Shown here: positions 48,805 through 59,678 of the stretch, piece after piece
How positions within the stretch are numbered: position 1 is the first letter of the stretch
Layout of the letters: each line of letters starts with the position of its first letter
Source of the DNA: Latrodectus hesperus
Lineage: Eukaryota; Arthropoda; Arachnida; Araneae; Theridiidae
Assembly: GCA_037975125.1 (NCBI GenBank)
Contig: CM075857.1
Coordinates: 19,151,497 to 19,215,496, forward strand
Direction: 5' to 3'
DNA: 64,000 nucleotides
Made by a program: the position numbers and the translations under genes
The notes under the pieces: model-generated
Told to the model about the DNA's origin: nothing
Database searches by the model: none
Seen by the model: only the letters and a program-made list of their open reading frames with translations

Positions 48805-49680
48805 GAACAGAAAAAAAAAGCAAGAGGAAAAAGAAAGACAAAACATCTATTTTATGGTTAGTTTAAATCAGCATAAGAACGATTTAAATTTTTCAGTTAT
48901 ATTCTTTTGTAATATTTTTTTATATATACTTAAGTTAAAAAAAACCGCGTGCCACTTTATTTAAATCTAATATTATATTGTAGATTTGGTAATCGAAAAA
49001 ATTTCGGGAATTTTCGCCTTGAAATTAACAAGGCAGAAGTTCAAAATAAAATGAATTTGGGAGTCAATTAAAATTAAATCCTACTTTTCAAGTGGAACTT
49101 AAAGAGAAATCACTTAGGAAATGTTATAAATTCATCCCCGATTTCTGAAATGATTTCATTTTGTGATTCGTTTTGCTCTGAATACAAATTTTGCTGAAAT
49201 TTAATAACGAATACGCTAGGGGAGTATACTTCTTGGGGGCTTGTGGAAGTTTAATTAGATTTCGCGGGAACATGTCCCTCGATCCCTCTAAACACCGTAA
49301 TTCAAATTTTGCTGGTTTAAATTAGTGAAATGATTGTGTAATGCTGTAAATACTACAGTTCTCTTTCTCACATGGAAGCAATGCTATAAATTCTGAAAGA
49401 TTAACTTAGGATAACATTAATTGGCTATGCTTGTGGTTGCATTACAAATAGTCGTTACTTTTCAATCTTGTTTACATGCCTAATTAAGTTATGTATTTAT
49501 TCTTATCCAGAGAAATTTATTTCAAAAATCCACGAATGTGTAAATATTTTGCACTTTTGATGTGCGTAGCTGTTAAGTAACTAACTGTAACTTTGACATG
49601 TTTATTTTTCATTCATTTTGAGCTGAAATTTATTGTTGAATATTACACTTGCATTTATAAGCCTAACGAGTCCAGCATTA
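48805..49680. other. AT-rich noncoding stretch
   Basis: Nothing was recognised. Confidence 0.5.
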
Positions 49681-49684
49681 TATT

Positions 49685-50258
49685 GTACCGAGCTCCACGG
49701 GTTCGTGTCGATTGAGAGTTGAATAAAGCAACCACTTAATGAACACAAGACTTTTATTCTTAAAAACTTCACTAGATATAAGAAATTCCCGCTGTAACAA
49801 TCACAATTATACAGCTACAATTCGTCAGCTATAATAAGAAACAGCTTCTAGTCACAGGTCTCAAATACCTCAGACAGAGAACAACTAGCAGTCACAACTA
49901 ATCGTCTTCACTCACTGACTGTCTTCATAAAAACTAAAACTCTTCCATGTCGGGCTGCGGTATTTATACCTGACTTGGCGGAGAAATCTACCAATTTCGC
50001 CAAGGTTCTGGAAGCTTCTAGGCTATCTCGAAAAATATTGGTCCTAGAGCTTAGGTGATGGATGTTTCCAAAAGTATCGATTTCTCGCCAAGTCGCCAAG
50101 AACATTGCCAACTGTCGCCAAGTCGCCAAGAATCTCGCCAACTGTCGCCAAGTCGCCAAATTATTAGGAAATCAGCTTTTAAACTACAACACATCTAAAT
50201 ACCGCAATTTTTGCCCAAAATGTGAGAATTTTCGATCTGTCTGAGATATTTTAAGACA
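49685..50258 (-). mobile_element. Probable solo LTR of a retrotransposon
   Basis: The segment starts TGTACCGAGC and ends GACA on plus, giving TG...CA ends. On the minus strand a TATA-like GGTATAAATA (49961-49970) is followed about 210 bp later by AATAAA (49753-49758). A short U5-like stretch then runs to the end, which is the U3-R-U5 order of an LTR. The U3-like part holds a TCGCCAA-based minisatellite. No internal retrotransposon domain lies on either side. The flanks TATAT and AATAT are only a near match for a target duplication. Confidence 0.55.
50085..50158 (+). repeat. Minisatellite, about 30-bp unit, roughly 2.5 copies
   Basis: Units are built from AACTGTCGCCAAGTCGCCAA with AGAAT/ACAT-type spacers. 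It lies within the probable LTR. Confidence 0.9.
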
Positions 50259-50376
50259 AATATAATCATTATTTATAAATTTGCAACAATATTTAAATAA
50301 TCACAATGATAAACAATTTAATTTTTATTATTATTATTGTGTGCGGCACATTAAATAAGAAACCTTTTTGCTTATA

Positions 50377-51659
50377 CCAGGTGTATGCAAATGAAATGAG
50401 ACTATTGTTTCTAAAAAAACACATTAAATTTGCGAAAACTGCTAATTTTCCTTTATTCGAAATGATATGCATCGCTAGCTACACATTTTTTCCATCTTTC
50501 ATGCAATTTGTGAATACCACGTCAAAAAAATGATCGGTCTTTTGAGGCCAGCCGGTCATCAAGCCAAGATTTGACGTTTTCGTAAGAAGTGAAGCGCTGG
50601 TCAGCCAATGCGTGTCCCAATGATGCAAATAGGTGGTAATCGGAAGGAGCCAAGTCTGGAGAATAAGCCGCATGCGCTAAGGGCTCCGAGCCGAGCGTCT
50701 TAATGATGTCCTTGGTTGATTTAGTGCGATGGCTAGGTGCGTTGTCATCAAGGAAAATCACTTTGTGCTGCCGTTTCTTGTATTGCTCGCGTTTTTTGAT
50801 TATTAAATCGTTCAAATGAAGTAATTGTTGCTTGTAGCGATCAGTATTAACGGTTTCGCCTGGTTTGAGAAGCTCACAGTAAATTGGCCCTTTCTGATCC
50901 CAGAAAATACACAGCATTGTCTTGCGGCCGAAGAGATGCGGCCTTGCGGTCGATTTGGACGGCTGTCCGGGGTCAACATATATGATCGATTATGCTTGGG
51001 ATTCTCAAAATAATTCCATTTTTCATCGTCAGTCACAATATGTTGGAGATATGACTTGCGTTTGTAACGGGCAAGCAACATTTCGCACACGATTTTTCGG
51101 TTTTCCTGCTGACGATCCGTTAGCTCGTGTGGTACCCATCTACCGACCTTTATTATCTTGCCCATTGCTTTAAGACGACAGGACAATTGTGCTCTGATCA
51201 ACATTCAATTGTTCTGCGTTTGGTCATCATCTTCATCGAGTAATGCTTGCAATTCAGCATCTTCAAATTTTTTTGGTGGTCTGCCACGCTCCTTGTTTCT
51301 TACATCGAAACCACCATTTTGAAACTTTTCAAACCACCTGTAGCACTGCGCACGGCTCAGAGCATTGCCACCGTATGCTTCTATAATCATTTGATGCGAT
51401 TCGGTAGCATTTTTCTTCTGATGGTAACAAACATTTAACGCTGTCCCCAAATCGTGGTCGGAAGACATAAAATTCGACATTTTCAACACAGTAAAAAAAA
51501 AAAACACAATGCACGCTGAAACTCGTCCAAATGTAAACTAAACATCAGTATCAAAGGTCAAACCATAAAAAAATCATGTGTCATGGTTTCTTAATGATTG
51601 CATATATGTGTGCTGACATCTGTTAGTTATATCGTCTCATTTGATATGCATACACCTGG
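50377..51659 (-). mobile_element. mariner transposon
   Basis: The element is 1,283 bp, flanked by TA on both sides (50375-50376 and 51660-51661). Terminal inverted repeats of about 27 bp begin CCAGGTGTATGCA at both ends, with about three mismatches. This size and structure are typical of mariner elements. Confidence 0.95.
50479..51480 (-). pseudogene. mariner DD34D transposase, multiply mutated
   Basis: It starts at about 51480 (MSNFMSSDHDLGTALNVCYH). The first helix-turn-helix region (HQMIIEAYGGNALSRAQCYR, then WFEKFQNGGFDV) is clear. A TGA interrupts at 51205-51207 between QTQNN and the following in-frame MLIRAQLSC. VTDDEKW supplies the first Asp. A frame change near 50920 precedes MLCIFWDQ. 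FLDDNAPSH gives the second Asp, and YSPDLAPSDYHLF gives the third after 34 residues (DD34D). A last frame change in a T7 run near 50525 links to the C terminus, ending at 50479. Confidence 0.94.
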
Positions 51660-51887
51660 TATAAAGGCAATGGGTTTCATAAAAGTTATTTAATTTTATT
51701 ATCTATATTTAAACATCTGTAATATACTTTGTTTTGCATTATACTTTAATTTTGTTTTAAATTTAGATTTTAAAATTATTTTGTACAAATATTTTTTATT
51801 CTGATTTTAATGTTGATTGGGTTTTTCAAAACTGAAGATTAAAAATTAAAATAATTACCTTTTTCAAACTTAGATTTAGCGCAGCTT

Positions 51888-51932
51888 GCCCTTTTTAGGA
51901 CTTTGTGCCAAAAAAACCAACAAACCAACTGG
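51888..51932 (+). repeat. Short palindromic repeat, copy 2
   Basis: AGCGCAGCTTGCCCTTTTTA and TTTGTGCCAAAAAAACCAAC resemble 48567-48612, in the same orientation and again followed by an AACCAACAAACCAAC tail. Confidence 0.55.
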
Positions 51933-51959
51933 CATTAAATATGAACATATTTAATTTTA

Positions 51960-52140
51960 GTTGGTTGGGTTTCTTGGCGAAATAGCAATTGAACAGTAAG
52001 AGATTAATCTTGCCATTAATTTTAAAGGTCATGGATTCAATTCTTCAGGTTGAGATATGTTTAATGGTTCAGAACTTTTTTGAATCACTGAATATATGTC
52101 GCAATTAATTAGTTTGTAAAAACTGATCGCGGAGGGACAA
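51960..52140 (+). repeat. Probable SINE family B copy, diverged
   Basis: GGTCATGGATTCAATTCTTC (B-box region) and TTTAATGGTTCAGAACTTTT resemble the family order, and the tail GATCGCGGAGGGACAAAC matches the 3' end weakly. Confidence 0.45.
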
Positions 52141-52174
52141 ACGGACATTCAATTCAAACCCAGAGCTAAATTGT

Positions 52175-52343
52175 CGGGCTGGCAGCCGAATGGATACTGC
52201 TCTTGCCTTCGATTTAACAGTTCGTAGGTTCGAATCGACTTTACTATGAGTGTTCATAGTGTTTTGGAATCCATTATAAGACGTAAACTCTGGTGTAGTT
52301 AGCCCTCACGTGCATAAAAAGACCGTTGAGCTACAAGTAAACC
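52175..52343 (+). repeat. SINE family B copy, near complete
   Basis: GGGCTGGCAGCCGAATGGAT (A-box region), GTAGGTTCGAATCGAC (B box), TTTTGGAATCCATTATAAGA, TTAGCCCTCACGTGCATAAA and CGTTGAGCTACAAGTAAACC are in order. Confidence 0.9.
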
Positions 52344-52359
52344 AAATATAAATTAAATG

Positions 52360-52480
52360 GTAATTTTTATCCTTCAGTTCACCAGTTTGTGGATTCGAAT
52401 CCCTATTTAGTATTGGTCTCTTCGTATTTCATTTTCAACCTATCCAAATTAACACACGTATACAAAAGTGGTAAACAAAC
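52360..52480 (+). repeat. SINE family B head fragment
   Basis: CCTTCAGTTCACCAGTTTGT and GGATTCGAATCCC (52390-52402) are clear. The remaining body is only weakly similar (CCAAATTAACACACGTATAC). It lies next to a near-complete copy. Confidence 0.6.
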
Positions 52481-52484
52481 CTAC

Positions 52485-55000
52485 TAACCCTTGATTCCAA
52501 TCAATTCTCTTTCAAAATGTGTAAAAGACTTAATTCTTAGACTTTCAAGCTGTTGTGGATATTTCCATATCATTGAAATGTTACAAGAATACGAAAGTAA
52601 ACTGAGTCTTGATTATAATTTATTATTTTACTCTCTGCCATTTGATTGAATAATTCTTAAAATAAGATGTCTGGGGAAAGATTCACATTCTTTCTGCTTT
52701 TGAATTTACGGAAATTTTTTTCTGTGGCTTCCGTCAAGCAATCATTTATTTCGACACGAAGAAAGACTTAAAGGAAGGAGTACTTATTCTAATTCACACT
52801 AAACACGGTGCAGTTTTTACAGGTTTACACTATAGGTAACGGACATGTGTAATAAGGAAAAGAAATATATTGTTAAAAATTTTAAATAAGTGCAAGAAAA
52901 TGAGAATTTACCTTCTAATAGTTTCCGAATATTGAGTCATTAATTTGATCAGCTGTATTTAATAATTTGGTATAAAAGAGTGCCTAAGTGATCACCCATA
53001 TGCACTCGTCATAAGCCTATAAGAATTTGAAAGTATTAGACTTTGGCAGCCCTGTTTTCGAAAAATTATTTCCCTTATAATTATCCAAACCGAAAACCTT
53101 AAAATTGATGGATTTATGCTAACTGTGTTGTCATCCATGTTGAAAACCATATTGTGGAATGTAGATTTCATGAGAGAAACGTGCTAGCTCGGTTATTCAC
53201 CTCGTTATTTATCCCAGTTTAAAATGTAAGTAATTGCATTTAGCACAGTTAATTGCATTGGATAACAATTTCAATCCGAAATGTAGTAAATATAAATATG
53301 GGCAAATTTTAAAGGATAGTTTTTCCTACTTTTGTATTATTTATTTATACAAAGGAAAACAATTTGATTTAATTTCAGTTTTACAAGAAAAGAAAATGTA
53401 ACAGTTAATAGAATAGTAGCATGACAATTTACTGTTGAATTTGTCTCGTTTCTGAAAAGTGCAAATAATTAATATACAAATACTTGGTATGAAAGATCTT
53501 GTACGACATATTTTTGAAAAATACTTTACATATATATTCTTTATACTTGGTGATATATTCCCGGCACTGGTTCCGTATAATCCAGGTCTCAAATTTTGAC
53601 TTTTTGGCGACGACGAATTGCCAGGTGACGTATTTGTGACGTAATGCCGCTCGAATATGTTATTGTTACGTAAAGATTATTTAAAGTAATGAAAAAGAGC
53701 AATACAACCTGGAATTTAAGTATCCAAAATGTCAAGCAAATTGTAAAACACACAAAAAAAATCGAGGAAGTTTCCTTGCAAAAATTTCTAATAAAATGCG
53801 AAAATGGAACAAAATGTTCTAAATCTCGTCACGATTGCGTAAACACTAGGGTTGTCAAAATTGAATTTTCAACATAATTCTTATTGGTCTTCATCTGTAG
53901 GACGTAATCAAAATCAGATTTCCAGGTAAGAAAGAAAATCCGCCAAAAAAATCAACAAACTCAGAATTTGACCTGTGCCATCCATATTCCCTACTAAAAC
54001 TGAACTGAAGGGACATAATGTATAAAAATATCGTGGGTAGTATTCAATTTTACCGGAGCAAATCTCGCCATCTTGACATTTTTGATAATAACTCCCTTTA
54101 AACAGATAAAGAAATAGTAACTGTTAGATGAAAAAAAACATATTTGAAAGGCATAACTGATTTTTCATAATTTAAAATATCTGTGAAAGGTCAAAATTTA
54201 AAAATAGTAATGGGTAAAATCAGCAATTTGTGTTACTTTATTGCACTTGATAATAAGGTTAGGTGACTTTATCACCTGCGCCAATGAAATGGAAAAGTAC
54301 GGAATCTCGTCTGTGACAGTTTTTTCTTTGATTAAAGTGTTAATAGTTTTATAAGTCCTCACAAAGTTTTTACTGCAATTAAAATGTCTTTTGCAATATA
54401 GATGCACTTTAAAATGAAATTATGTATGTTTCCTGTTTTGCGTTTGATATTTTTATACTATCTAACTTTACTATTACACTTATACATGTTTTTGTAAATA
54501 TTTATCACCATCAAAAAGTAAAGGGACAATTAAAGTGTACTTTTACCACATGTAAGTCTTACATTAATTTAAAAATTTTTGAAAATATAGTCTTGTTTTT
54601 CATACTTGTATATCTATTATATTTCAATATTGAAATGGTCCCTGAAATTGGTAATTTTTTGTTATCAAGAAATCAAAACGTGCAATTATTTCCAAAATTT
54701 CTGTTGAGGGACAAATTAGTAATCTCTCATTTAAATCTAAAAGTGTATTTATTTCATTTACTTTTTTATTTAAATGTATTACTGTCGATAAAATGTTTTC
54801 AGTTGTAGAGTCATTGTTTTATGTTGAATTCTTGTTTAGTTGACGTATATCCCAGCGAATTTCTCCTGTACTTTACTCTAATGGAGTTCTACCAGTTTGA
54901 TTGGAAGCCACTGGAAAGAGTAAAATTAATGGAGGAAAGTATCATCCTTACAATTTCTACAGAAATCAATTAAATGTAAAATAATTAGAAAAGTATTCTT
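52485..55000. other. AT-rich noncoding stretch
   Basis: No gene was recognised. A GC-richer patch near 53590-53650 holds two TGACGTA motifs (CRE-like). The 128-codon plus frame at 54422-54808 is hydrophobic and AT-driven, and is not convincing. Confidence 0.45.
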
Positions 55001-55009
55001 CTCTTGATT

Positions 55010-55840
55010 GATTTTACAGCTCTGGATGGCTTTGGCTTGCCGCACAATCTCTTGTCTTCAATCTTCCTCTTTCATTTGGTTATCTTCAAACATTTTAGGG
55101 CATTCAGTACATCATTCAGCCATCTTTTCGGTCTCAGTATAAGAATTTTGCCACACGATTATCAACTTATCTCTCGATGTGGCAGAGGCAAGTTAAACGT
55201 TGTGCATTAATTTCACCATGTCTTTGCCTTTAATGAATTGCTTCTATTTCCCTATCAGTTCTTAGTGTCCATAGATTACTATTTACCTGAATTGGCTCAT
55301 ATATCTATCTCAATATTTTACGTTCAAGTATTCTTAGTTATCTTATAATGTTAGATTCCAAGTCTTACAACCACAGACCGGATAATTGTTTTGTATACCT
55401 CTAGGTATTAGAGTTTATTTCTTAAAAGATGTCGGTATGAAAAAACGCATATGCTCTCCTGTACAATTTTGCAATTAATCTCTTCTGATGTTGTATTTGA
55501 AACGTCAATGATTGACCTCTAAATATATAAAACTATTAACACAGTTTCAAGTTTATAATCATCAATAATCACAGACAATCTCTGTAGTCACTGATCAATT
55601 TAGTCTTCTCCATATATTGTTTTATTTTCATTAAAAACAGAGGTGGTTTCTTGCCGTTTTAATGCTTCTGCACAAAATCACAACGTTATCGGCAAATTCG
55701 CAAGTATGAGATGTTTTACTGGAAATTAAACTATCTAAGGTCCAACTTTCGCCTGACATATGAAATAATAAGGGTACCAATGTAACCAATGCGTGTCGTA
55801 AAAGGCGACTAAAATAGGTATTCAGCACTTGGTGCATAAC
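55010..55840 (-). pseudogene. RTE/BovB-like reverse transcriptase relic
   Basis: The minus strand keeps isolated landmarks in the right order: EFADNVVILCRSIKTA (the FADD-like RT active-site motif, now ADN), LSGLW near a 'lysine-rich' stop-broken region, LRILERKILR and YEPIQVN with LRTDREIEA. Many stops and frame changes intervene. The order matches the palm-to-thumb region of RTE-type LINE proteins. The call rests on motif order and should be checked by search. Confidence 0.5.
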
Positions 55841-55925
55841 TAGGTACCCTGTCCTTTGGGATTATGTCAGAGGGCTGGTCCTCCAGGTGGGGTGCTAAGA
55901 GTGAGGCCGACTGCCTCACCTTGTA
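55770..55925. repeat. Probable retroelement 5' or SINE segment
   Basis: GTAACCAATGCGTGTCGTAA, AAGGCGACTAAAATAGG, CCCTGTCCTTTGGGATTATG and GAGGCCGACTGCCTCACC form a GC-richer, low-divergence-looking block next to the RTE-like relic, typical of a repeat shared among arthropods. No second copy is present here. Confidence 0.35.
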
Positions 55926-55934
55926 AAACTCTCA

Positions 55935-56905
55935 CAATTTCGAAATCTTCATGAGGAAATTCTGGATGGACTCAAAGAAAACGACTCGGAACGAATAAAA
56001 GATATTGCAGATTAAAGTAAAATTGAAAGTTACATTAAAAAAAACGAAAATTATAGCACTTGATTTTCGTGAAGTTGTAATAGGTCATTACAATAGTGAT
56101 AAATGTGGTGCAAGTTAACATAACAATGGTATCTAAATATGAGGATTTTGCATATGTATTACAGTGCTACCTAAATAGAGAAGTAGATTATTACATTAAA
56201 ATGATAATTGCATATTGAAATTATGCATAGATTCATATCACGTAATACAAAACTGAGAAAAGAAATTTTATATGTTTAATTATTTAGTTAACTCTAATTC
56301 TTTTGTAACTGATAAATTTTGAAATTTTTAGGAAATATTTGTCCATTGCTATTTTACTAAAAAGAATGTAAGTAAACATACTTTTTAAAGTATAATATTA
56401 ATGTAATTAATTTTGTATTTCTTTCGTTGATGATTTTATCAGAAATATGCTTTATTTTGTTAATAAGTAATGATATCTGTGTTCCGAATTTTAGTTTCGA
56501 AATTTTTAAGGATTTTATATCGAATCAGTTGAGAAATTAAGATTTTTATAACAAAAACTTTGTTAAAATAAGTTATTTTATAGTCTTTAAATCATTACAA
56601 TTTAAAATATTAATTTTACTCCTTCCTAAATTTTATGAAAGGAATACTATCATATATCAAAATAATATGTAATCAATCGTACTCCTTAATGCCACACATT
56701 TCAATAAAATTTATAAACTTAAAAATTATCAAATTATGCAAAAATAATATAATAATTATTATAGAGTATATAAATTCTTAACATTGAGTTTCAGTGTTGA
56801 ATTTAATTAACTTGATGCTCACTAAATGATATTTCTACTATGTGTTTGAAAATGAAAAAATTTAAGTATATTTTATTAAATTTTACGTTTATAATTCTTA
56901 AATCT
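55935..56905. other. AT-rich noncoding stretch before the GALNT exon
   Basis: Nothing was recognised. It is probably the 3' part of a 5'-UTR intron of the downstream gene. Confidence 0.45.
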
Positions 56906-56907
56906 GA

Positions 56908-56924
56908 CTTATTTTTCATTTCAG
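56908..56924 (+). other. Splice acceptor of the GALNT start exon
   Basis: A pyrimidine-rich CTTATTTTTCATTTCAG ends at 56924. It would begin the exon carrying the ATG at 57240, after a 315-nt 5'-UTR part. It is inferred from sequence only. Confidence 0.55.
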
Positions 56925-57239
56925 GTGTGGCAACATACTTCTCTACTGTCTCAAAAAAATCACGTGACTGCAAATGCTAAAAATATCCTAAGCAGAAGTG
57001 GAAATAAAAATGCATTGGATTTGATAGAATATTAACCAGCAAGAACTTATACCAATCATAGAAAAGACTTAGAATGAGTATTGTTATGAATCACTGTGTG
57101 AATATGTGCAAAGTGTCCCTCTCTGCGTTAAAGTCCTGAGTGTTGGACAAATATAAAATTTTCATAGAACAGTTGTTACACACTCTATTACTATATATAA
57201 AAAGTTTAGTGATATCGATTCATTTTGTGATAACCGAAC
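56925..57239 (+). other. 5'-UTR portion of the GALNT start exon
   Basis: The stretch contains several short upstream ATGs. An in-frame TAA at 57231-57233 lies just before the start codon, so the coding region cannot extend upstream in this exon. Confidence 0.45.
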
Positions 57240-57480
57240 ATGATGAAACTACGCATGTATACCTGTAAAATTATTTTGGCCACGTCTTTGGTGTGGTTCA
57301 TCTGCGGAGTGATGCTCATCATGTATTACACGGACTGCATAGGCGACAATAGCGCCGCCTGTCAATCTTTCAGGAAGCAAAATCCGGATAGTATGCCAGG
57401 ACGAGCACAAAGGTTCCTGAGGCTGACGCAGCCGTCGACTACGTCTGCAGATGAGAATTTCCGTTCCTGGAGCCCAGTTG
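57240..57480 (+). CDS. Polypeptide N-acetylgalactosaminyltransferase, first coding exon
   Basis: It encodes the N-terminal 80 residues of a GALNT/pgant enzyme, which transfers GalNAc from UDP-GalNAc to Ser/Thr to start mucin-type O-glycosylation in the Golgi. Residues 1-10 form a short cytosolic tail (MMKLRMYTCK). Residues 11-30 are the signal-anchor membrane segment (IILATSLVWFICGVMLIMYY), and TDC follows. The CK-x2-LATSL-x-W and Y(Y)-x2-C pattern is that of the GALNT1/13 group. The Ser/Gln/Arg-rich remainder is the stem. An A at -3 and the in-frame TAA at 57231-57233 support the start, although the second ATG (57243) is also possible. The exon ends in phase 1 at a GTATGT donor. The catalytic (GT-A) and ricin-type lectin domains are encoded beyond the window. 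The paralogue is uncertain. Confidence 0.87.
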
Positions 57481-57486
57481 GTATGT
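57481..57486 (+). other. Splice donor of the GALNT start exon
   Basis: GTATGT follows CCAGTTG directly. Read through, the frame would end after a few hydrophobic residues at 57501-57503, so splicing here is needed for a full protein. Confidence 0.8.
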
Positions 57487-57650
57487 TGATACTTTATTTG
57501 TAGTATAATTGTCATTAATAATTTCACACTCACTATTTTGTTCTTATAACCATAAGGTAATAATACCAGGTAAAATGGATATATCTGTTGTGCTTCCCTA
57601 TTTACAAATTTGTATTCACAGTTGTTATATATTCTGAAGTATAAAAGCAT

Positions 57651-58481
57651 AGCTGCCAACTACTGATTTTATCGGAAAACTCCTGATTTTTCATCATTTC
57701 TCCCGATTTCCCGATTATGTATGAAAATCTACTGATTTTTGGCAATTTCAGTGGAAAACTTAAAAACAGTTGAAATGTTGCCAGAATAAAGGTCTTGAAT
57801 TGTTTTAGTAGCTTAAATAGTCAACAGATGGCACTCTAATATAATTTTTTATAATGTTATGATATTATAATATCATGAAAATGTGTTCCTCTGCTTTTCG
57901 AACCTCATCTGTCCGCCTTGTAAGGATGACGCATTAACCCCTTATGTGCCAGAAACTCCTACGAATTGGCAGTCATATAATTAACATTCAGAGCATAGAC
58001 ACCAGGTGCCGGTTTACATAAACAGTTCAATTAGGATGAATATTACTAGTTATTAGTAATTTAATTCGGAAAATATTTGTGACAGAACTAAATTTATTTA
58101 ATAATGTATTTTGTTTTTATGTAATTTTACAAGTTTAATATTTATAAAAGTTGCAGTAGAGTAGTAAAAGTTGCCCTATATAAAATAAATATTGAGACAT
58201 AAATATTGATGTTTATTTTTTACGTGTAGTATATTTTATTTTTCATAGCTTTTTTATGAGGTTGTTGAATATTTTATTCAAACATTAAGATTGATTGATG
58301 CTAAACATATTTTGTGTTATTCTCTGAACGTATAATTTAAAGAATAAAATGGTCTTTTTTGCGGTACTCTACCGTTTTAAACATTCAAACAAAAATATTG
58401 CTAGAAAAGGTCTCCTAATTTTTTCTCCCTCAAGATCAGTAGAACCTACTGATATTTTTTTCTCCAAGGTTGGCAGGTTGT
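57651..58481. mobile_element. Nonautonomous hAT-like element in GALNT intron 1
   Basis: The 831-bp segment is flanked by an exact 8-bp duplication, AAAAGCAT (57643-57650 and 58482-58489). Its imperfect inverted ends share CTGCCAAC: AGCTGCCAACTACTG on the left and, inverted, ACAACCTGCCAACCTTGG on the right. Several CTGATTTT-like subterminal motifs lie near both ends. An 8-bp duplication is the hallmark of hAT elements. No transposase frame is inside. The weak ends leave some doubt. Confidence 0.6.
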
Positions 58482-58494
58482 AAAAGCATCTAAC

Positions 58495-59425
58495 AATCGC
58501 CAAAATATTTTACTCAGTTTCTAGACTAATTGTCCTTGGACAATGCTGCCAAAAACTAAATGAATGAGCTTGGAGATACCAATTGTTTGCATATTTTTCT
58601 GTTGATAAAGATAATATTGTTGTGTGCATGAAGCTGATGACTTCAGATGTCGATACGTAAAAATATGCTTCTTCACCAGTGATCAAGATATCCTTTGGAA
58701 GGAATGTGTAAATAATTAAATGCGAGAACATGCAGATTTAACTCATTTAATTTTGTTTAAGTTCGTTACAAATTTTGGTTTTGTATTTGAGAGTATATTA
58801 TCAAAATTTCATTTTGAGTTTGATCTTGATTGAATAGTTTCAAGATTAAAGTGTTCGTGAAATGATTGAAGTATCTAAGGTCAATCTTTTTAATTAAATC
58901 TTTTACAGCTATATATTTTTAATTAAATATTTCATAGCTTTACATTTTCCAAAATAGTTTTATTCAAATTTAACAATGCTAGTTAATAAAAACACGATTG
59001 AGCGCTTTAGCAAACGTAATCTCGCACTACATATGCAGAAAATTATTTTGTTACCAATTACAAAAACCAAATATTTATTACCACAAATGAAACCAAGTTC
59101 TATTAATTTTCGCATCAATTTATAGAGGCTTTCCAACAGATCTGATAGCTGAAAATTTAGCTTTCTGTCTTTCGTTCAACGGTTATTAGATTTCCTTTTC
59201 GGTAATGGATGTTTGCAGCTAGGATTTCACTTTTAACTCTTAATCATTAAGTGTCAATCAAAGTAGCCTACAAAGATAATTTTAGTACATTTTGTATTAA
59301 TTTATTTCTACTTGAATGCGTATCAAAATTTGAATTGTCTTCTGGTAAAGTAAAGCTTTAAATATATTTAAGAGGAATATCATAAAATGTCAAACAAAAA
59401 CTTTGACTATTATTCTATTATGATT
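58495..59425. other. GALNT intron 1, no further feature
   Basis: AT-rich. A very diverged tRNA-SINE-like trace at about 59140-59265 (TCTTTCGTTCAACGGTTATT, then GGTAATGGATGTTTGCAG) may be family B. Confidence 0.4.
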
Positions 59426-59678
59426 ACTTACAGTTGACAAAATGTTTATTTGTACACTTCAATTTTGGAATTTTATAGCAAAATAAAATAAGGTAACTGA
59501 GTTAAAATTGCAGAAATATATTTTCTAGTGAGGTAAAATAATAATAAAATATCAACAAAAAATAATCACATAAACTTTGGTTGATTAATGAATAAAACTT
59601 TATAAAAACTATACAAAAAGAGTATTTGTACACTTAGTGGCAAATTTTAAATATAATTTTAGTTATTTTTATAGAAAT

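Noticed and set aside
54422..54808. 128-codon plus-strand open frame with hydrophobic stretches
   Set aside because: Composition is what AT-rich chance sequence gives (Phe/Leu/Ile/Asn/Lys). There is no recognisable domain, and no splice or promoter support.
57249..57659. 136-codon minus-strand open frame across the GALNT exon
   Set aside because: It overlaps a clear plus-strand exon with donor site and conserved signal anchor, and it has no family resemblance of its own.
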